A DNA stretch of 20,004 bases from Silene noctiflora. Lineage: Eukaryota; Streptophyta; Magnoliopsida; Caryophyllales; Caryophyllaceae. Under the pieces are notes generated by a model, which was given only the letters and a program-made list of their open reading frames with translations, did no database searches and was not told where the DNA came from. Shown in pieces: positions 18,831 through 20,004 of the stretch (positions are counted from its first letter, which is position 1; the number at the start of each line of letters is the position of its first letter). The stretch covers positions 43,985-63,988 of the forward strand of contig VHZZ01006063.1 of assembly GCA_009801015.1 (NCBI GenBank), read 5' to 3'. Both the position numbers and the translations under genes were made by a program.

Positions 18831-18881
18831 CGATACTAATTGGGGATGAACAGGATGATGATGGAGATTGTGATTGATCAT
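18828..18881 (-). promoter_or_regulatory. Upstream ORF 1 (17 codons)
   Basis: ATG at 18881 and TAA at 18828-18830 encode MINHNLHHHPVHPQLVS. It lies just downstream of the microsatellite. If the leader is unspliced, scanning ribosomes would meet it before the TT9 start. The longer open frame reaching up to 19046 has no ATG farther upstream and its poly-Leu stretch is the microsatellite. Confidence 0.35.
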
Positions 18882-18904
18882 GCGGTGAGTAGAGTCGTAT
18901 AGAG

Positions 18905-18936
<32 letters not shown>
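18905..18936. repeat. (TAA)n microsatellite in the TT9 leader
   Basis: About ten uninterrupted ATA/TAA triplets. On the TT9 strand it reads TTA repeats. It probably varies in length between individuals. Confidence 0.9.
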
Positions 18937-18937
<1 letters not shown>

Positions 18938-19060
18938 GGGAATAATCAAGGGAGAGTCTAAACTGGGATTTGTGTCGCCGGAAAGGTAAGAAACGAAGGA
19001 CAGCAAAGTGTGCGTTATTGCTTTCCTTTTTTGTTTTTTTATCCACTCTTTAATACAAGT

Positions 19061-19220
19061 ACGGAGTATTTCGTGTCACAAATTCTCATTTGTGACGGGC
19101 GATATCCGTTACAAATGAAAACGGATCGAATAGTACCACTTTACAAGCAAATGGAGTGGATATGCATTGCAAGTGGCTTGTTTGTTTATTATTTGTAGTA
19201 TTTGTAGACTTTGTAGGGAG
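19061..19220. repeat. Hairpin-bearing MITE-like repeat in the putative divergent promoter
   Basis: The core is an 11-of-12 inverted repeat, CATTTGTGACGG (19087-19098) against CCGTTACAAATG (19106-19117), with a GCGATAT loop. ACGGAGTATT at 19061 and AGGGAGTATTA at about 19216 look like MITE end motifs, but both point the same way and so do not form a proper inverted pair. The boundaries are tentative. I recall similar repeats from spinach/beet relatives. Confidence 0.4.
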
Positions 19221-19320
19221 TATTATTTTATTATTATGTAGGGAATACATGAGCATTAAATGAGAAACAAGACATCGCCTCTTTTTTCACATTGCATCCA
19301 TCCCTTATTTTATTTTTATT

Positions 19321-19330
19321 TTTTTATATT
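19321..19330 (+). promoter_or_regulatory. Candidate TATA box for a plus-strand transcript
   Basis: TTTTTATATT lies about 60 bases before the pyrimidine-rich stretch that begins at 19386. The position is plausible for a core promoter, but the surroundings are AT-rich and chance matches are likely. Confidence 0.25.
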
Positions 19331-19380
19331 TTGTAAATTTCTCTCTTCTAGTCAGTTTCATTTTTATTTTTAAAACACAA

Positions 19381-19489
19381 TTAACTTCCTCTCTCTAAAA
19401 ACCCTAGAACCTTACCATCTTCATCTTCCTCTTTAACACCAATTTCCTATTAAATCTTCATTTAAAATTGCACAAATACATCCACAAAA
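19381..19489 (+). promoter_or_regulatory. Leader-like, telo-box-containing stretch of a putative plus-strand gene
   Basis: CTTCCTCTCTCTAAAAACCC continues TAGAACC and then TCTTCATCTTCCTCTTT. A CT-rich start followed by the telo-box AAACCCTAG (19399-19407) is typical of plant 5' leaders. It is followed by ATG in a good context (ACAAAAATGGC) at 19490. If real, this transcript diverges from TT9 and shares an intergenic promoter of about 400 bp. Confidence 0.35.
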
Positions 19490-19581
19490 ATGGCAGAGGA
19501 GGGGGTCTACTTTAACGGTTTTTAAAGGAGCAAATTGATGATGTCGAGAACGAGGATGGTGTATTGCCTGATGATAATTGA
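19490..19581 (+). pseudogene. Short acidic ORF pair, possibly a broken first exon or uORF
   Basis: From ATG at 19490 the frame gives MAEEGVYFNGF and stops at TAA 19523-19525. A second frame overlaps it and reads FLKEQIDDVENEDGVLPDDN to TGA at 19579-19581. The two read as one acidic peptide interrupted at a T run, so this could be a frameshifted small ORF, a uORF, or chance. I do not recognise a family. Confidence 0.25.
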
Positions 19582-19595
19582 TTATTTTATTAAGC

Positions 19596-19769
19596 TTTTG
19601 TTTGATTAATGTTAAAAACTTTGAATCTTCTGTGTTTTTGTTTATTTGAGTTGATTACTCTGTTGGTTTTTTATTTCTGTAAAAAGTTTCAATCTTTATG
19701 TTATTTTTTACTCAAAGTTCATAACTTTATTGAAATTTTGTTTGATATATGTTAAAAAGTCTGAATCTT
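19596..19769. repeat. Direct repeat, 34 bp, 140 bases apart
   Basis: TTTTGTTTGATTAATGTTAA, continuing to TGAATCTT, at 19596-19629 recurs at 19736-19769 with four substitutions. Confidence 0.65.
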
Positions 19770-19805
19770 TTTATTTTTGATGTTGAAATCTGGGGTTGTT
19801 ATTGC

Positions 19806-19853
19806 AAAAAATGGGATTTCTATCCAAACCAAAAAATGAGGTTTCTATCCAAA
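19806..19853. repeat. Tandem pair, 23-bp copies at 25-bp period
   Basis: AAAAAATGGGATTTCTATCC plus AAA at 19806-19828 is repeated with two substitutions at 19831-19853. Confidence 0.7.
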
Positions 19854-20004
19854 TTTTTTTATTTTTTGTGTTGAGATCTGTTGATGTTCATTTTTTTTTT
19901 CCGAATATAATATGATGTATCACTTTCATATATACTTTTATAGCTCCCTTTATACTATTTTACATACCGTTTCGTGCCTATTTTATCATTTATATGCCTT
20001 ATTT

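Larger units (their letters stand above)
18717..19020 (-). promoter_or_regulatory. TT9: TT9 5' leader and probable transcription start region
   Basis: Upstream of the ATG on the minus strand lie a telo-box, two short upstream ORFs, a (TAA)n microsatellite and, near 18980, a CTTTCCGGCGACACAAATCC stretch that looks like a plant 5' leader. No clear TATA box is visible, so the start site, roughly 18980-19020, is a guess. ATTTAG at 18722-18727 follows a CTGAT-like branch-point motif, so part of the leader may be an intron. Confidence 0.45.
19582..20004. other. T-rich intron-like DNA with local repeats
   Basis: Strongly T-rich on the plus strand, like a plant first intron or UTR, with no open frame of note. 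It holds a 34-bp direct repeat and a 23-bp tandem pair, listed separately. Confidence 0.4.

Noticed and set aside
18828-19046. 72-residue minus-strand frame with poly-Leu, resembling a signal or membrane segment
   Set aside because: The poly-Leu is the (TAA)n microsatellite and the frame has no upstream ATG. Only the 17-codon part from 18881 was kept, as a possible uORF.
1-20004. tRNA, rRNA or snRNA genes, CRISPR arrays, viral or organellar insertions
   Set aside because: I looked on both strands and saw no cloverleaf with intact A and B boxes, no regularly spaced repeat array, and no polymerase, coat, integrase or chloroplast gene sequence.

Overview
The window is nuclear DNA of a flowering plant, probably a eudicot. 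It is AT-rich, its one large gene is broken by many GT-AG introns, and Stowaway-type MITEs (outer motif CTCC-TCCGTCCC, TA target duplications), a hAT-like MITE family and an Au-like SINE remnant sit in those introns. A few repeats look like ones seen in Caryophyllales, but that placement is a weak inference. There is one ambiguous base (n at 566).

The window is dominated by one complete minus-strand gene, the plant orthologue of TRANSPARENT TESTA 9 / GREEN FLUORESCENT SEED 9 (TT9/GFS9), a member of the CLEC16A/Ema/GOP-1 family with an FPL domain. I rebuilt 21 coding exons from the ATG at 18716 to the TAA at 1388. They sum to 2,520 nt (839 codons plus stop), every junction is GT-AG and the frame is kept throughout. 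Introns take up 14.8 kb of the 17.3 kb coding span. Introns 3, 6, 9, 10, 12, 14 and 18 hold full or partial transposon-like sequence; introns 10 (3.2 kb) and 14 (3.8 kb) are the largest.

Layout. 2-79: C-terminal codons of an unidentified plus-strand gene, tail-to-tail with TT9. 80-1387: intergenic and 3' UTR sequence with short diverged direct repeats. 1388-3650: exons 21-15. 3651-7473: intron 14, with a Stowaway MITE between two larger CTCC-ended segments that each run from a C-rich half to a G-rich half. 7474-13213: exons 14-10, with a 428-bp hAT-like MITE in intron 12 and a large repeat-rich intron 10. 13214-14147: intron 9, with an Au-like SINE remnant. 14148-18716: exons 9-1, with a Stowaway and a second hAT-like MITE in intron 3. 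18717-19060: TT9 5' leader and core promoter, with a (TAA)n microsatellite, two short uORFs and a telo-box. 19061-19380: promoter or spacer with a hairpin repeat. 19381-20004: a pyrimidine-rich, telo-box-containing stretch that looks like the leader of a divergent plus-strand transcript, then T-rich intron-like DNA.

I found no previously undescribed multi-gene system. The points most worth checking are the two related hAT-like MITEs in one gene, the skewed composite in intron 14, the SINE remnant and the uORF/telo-box arrangement of the putative divergent promoter.
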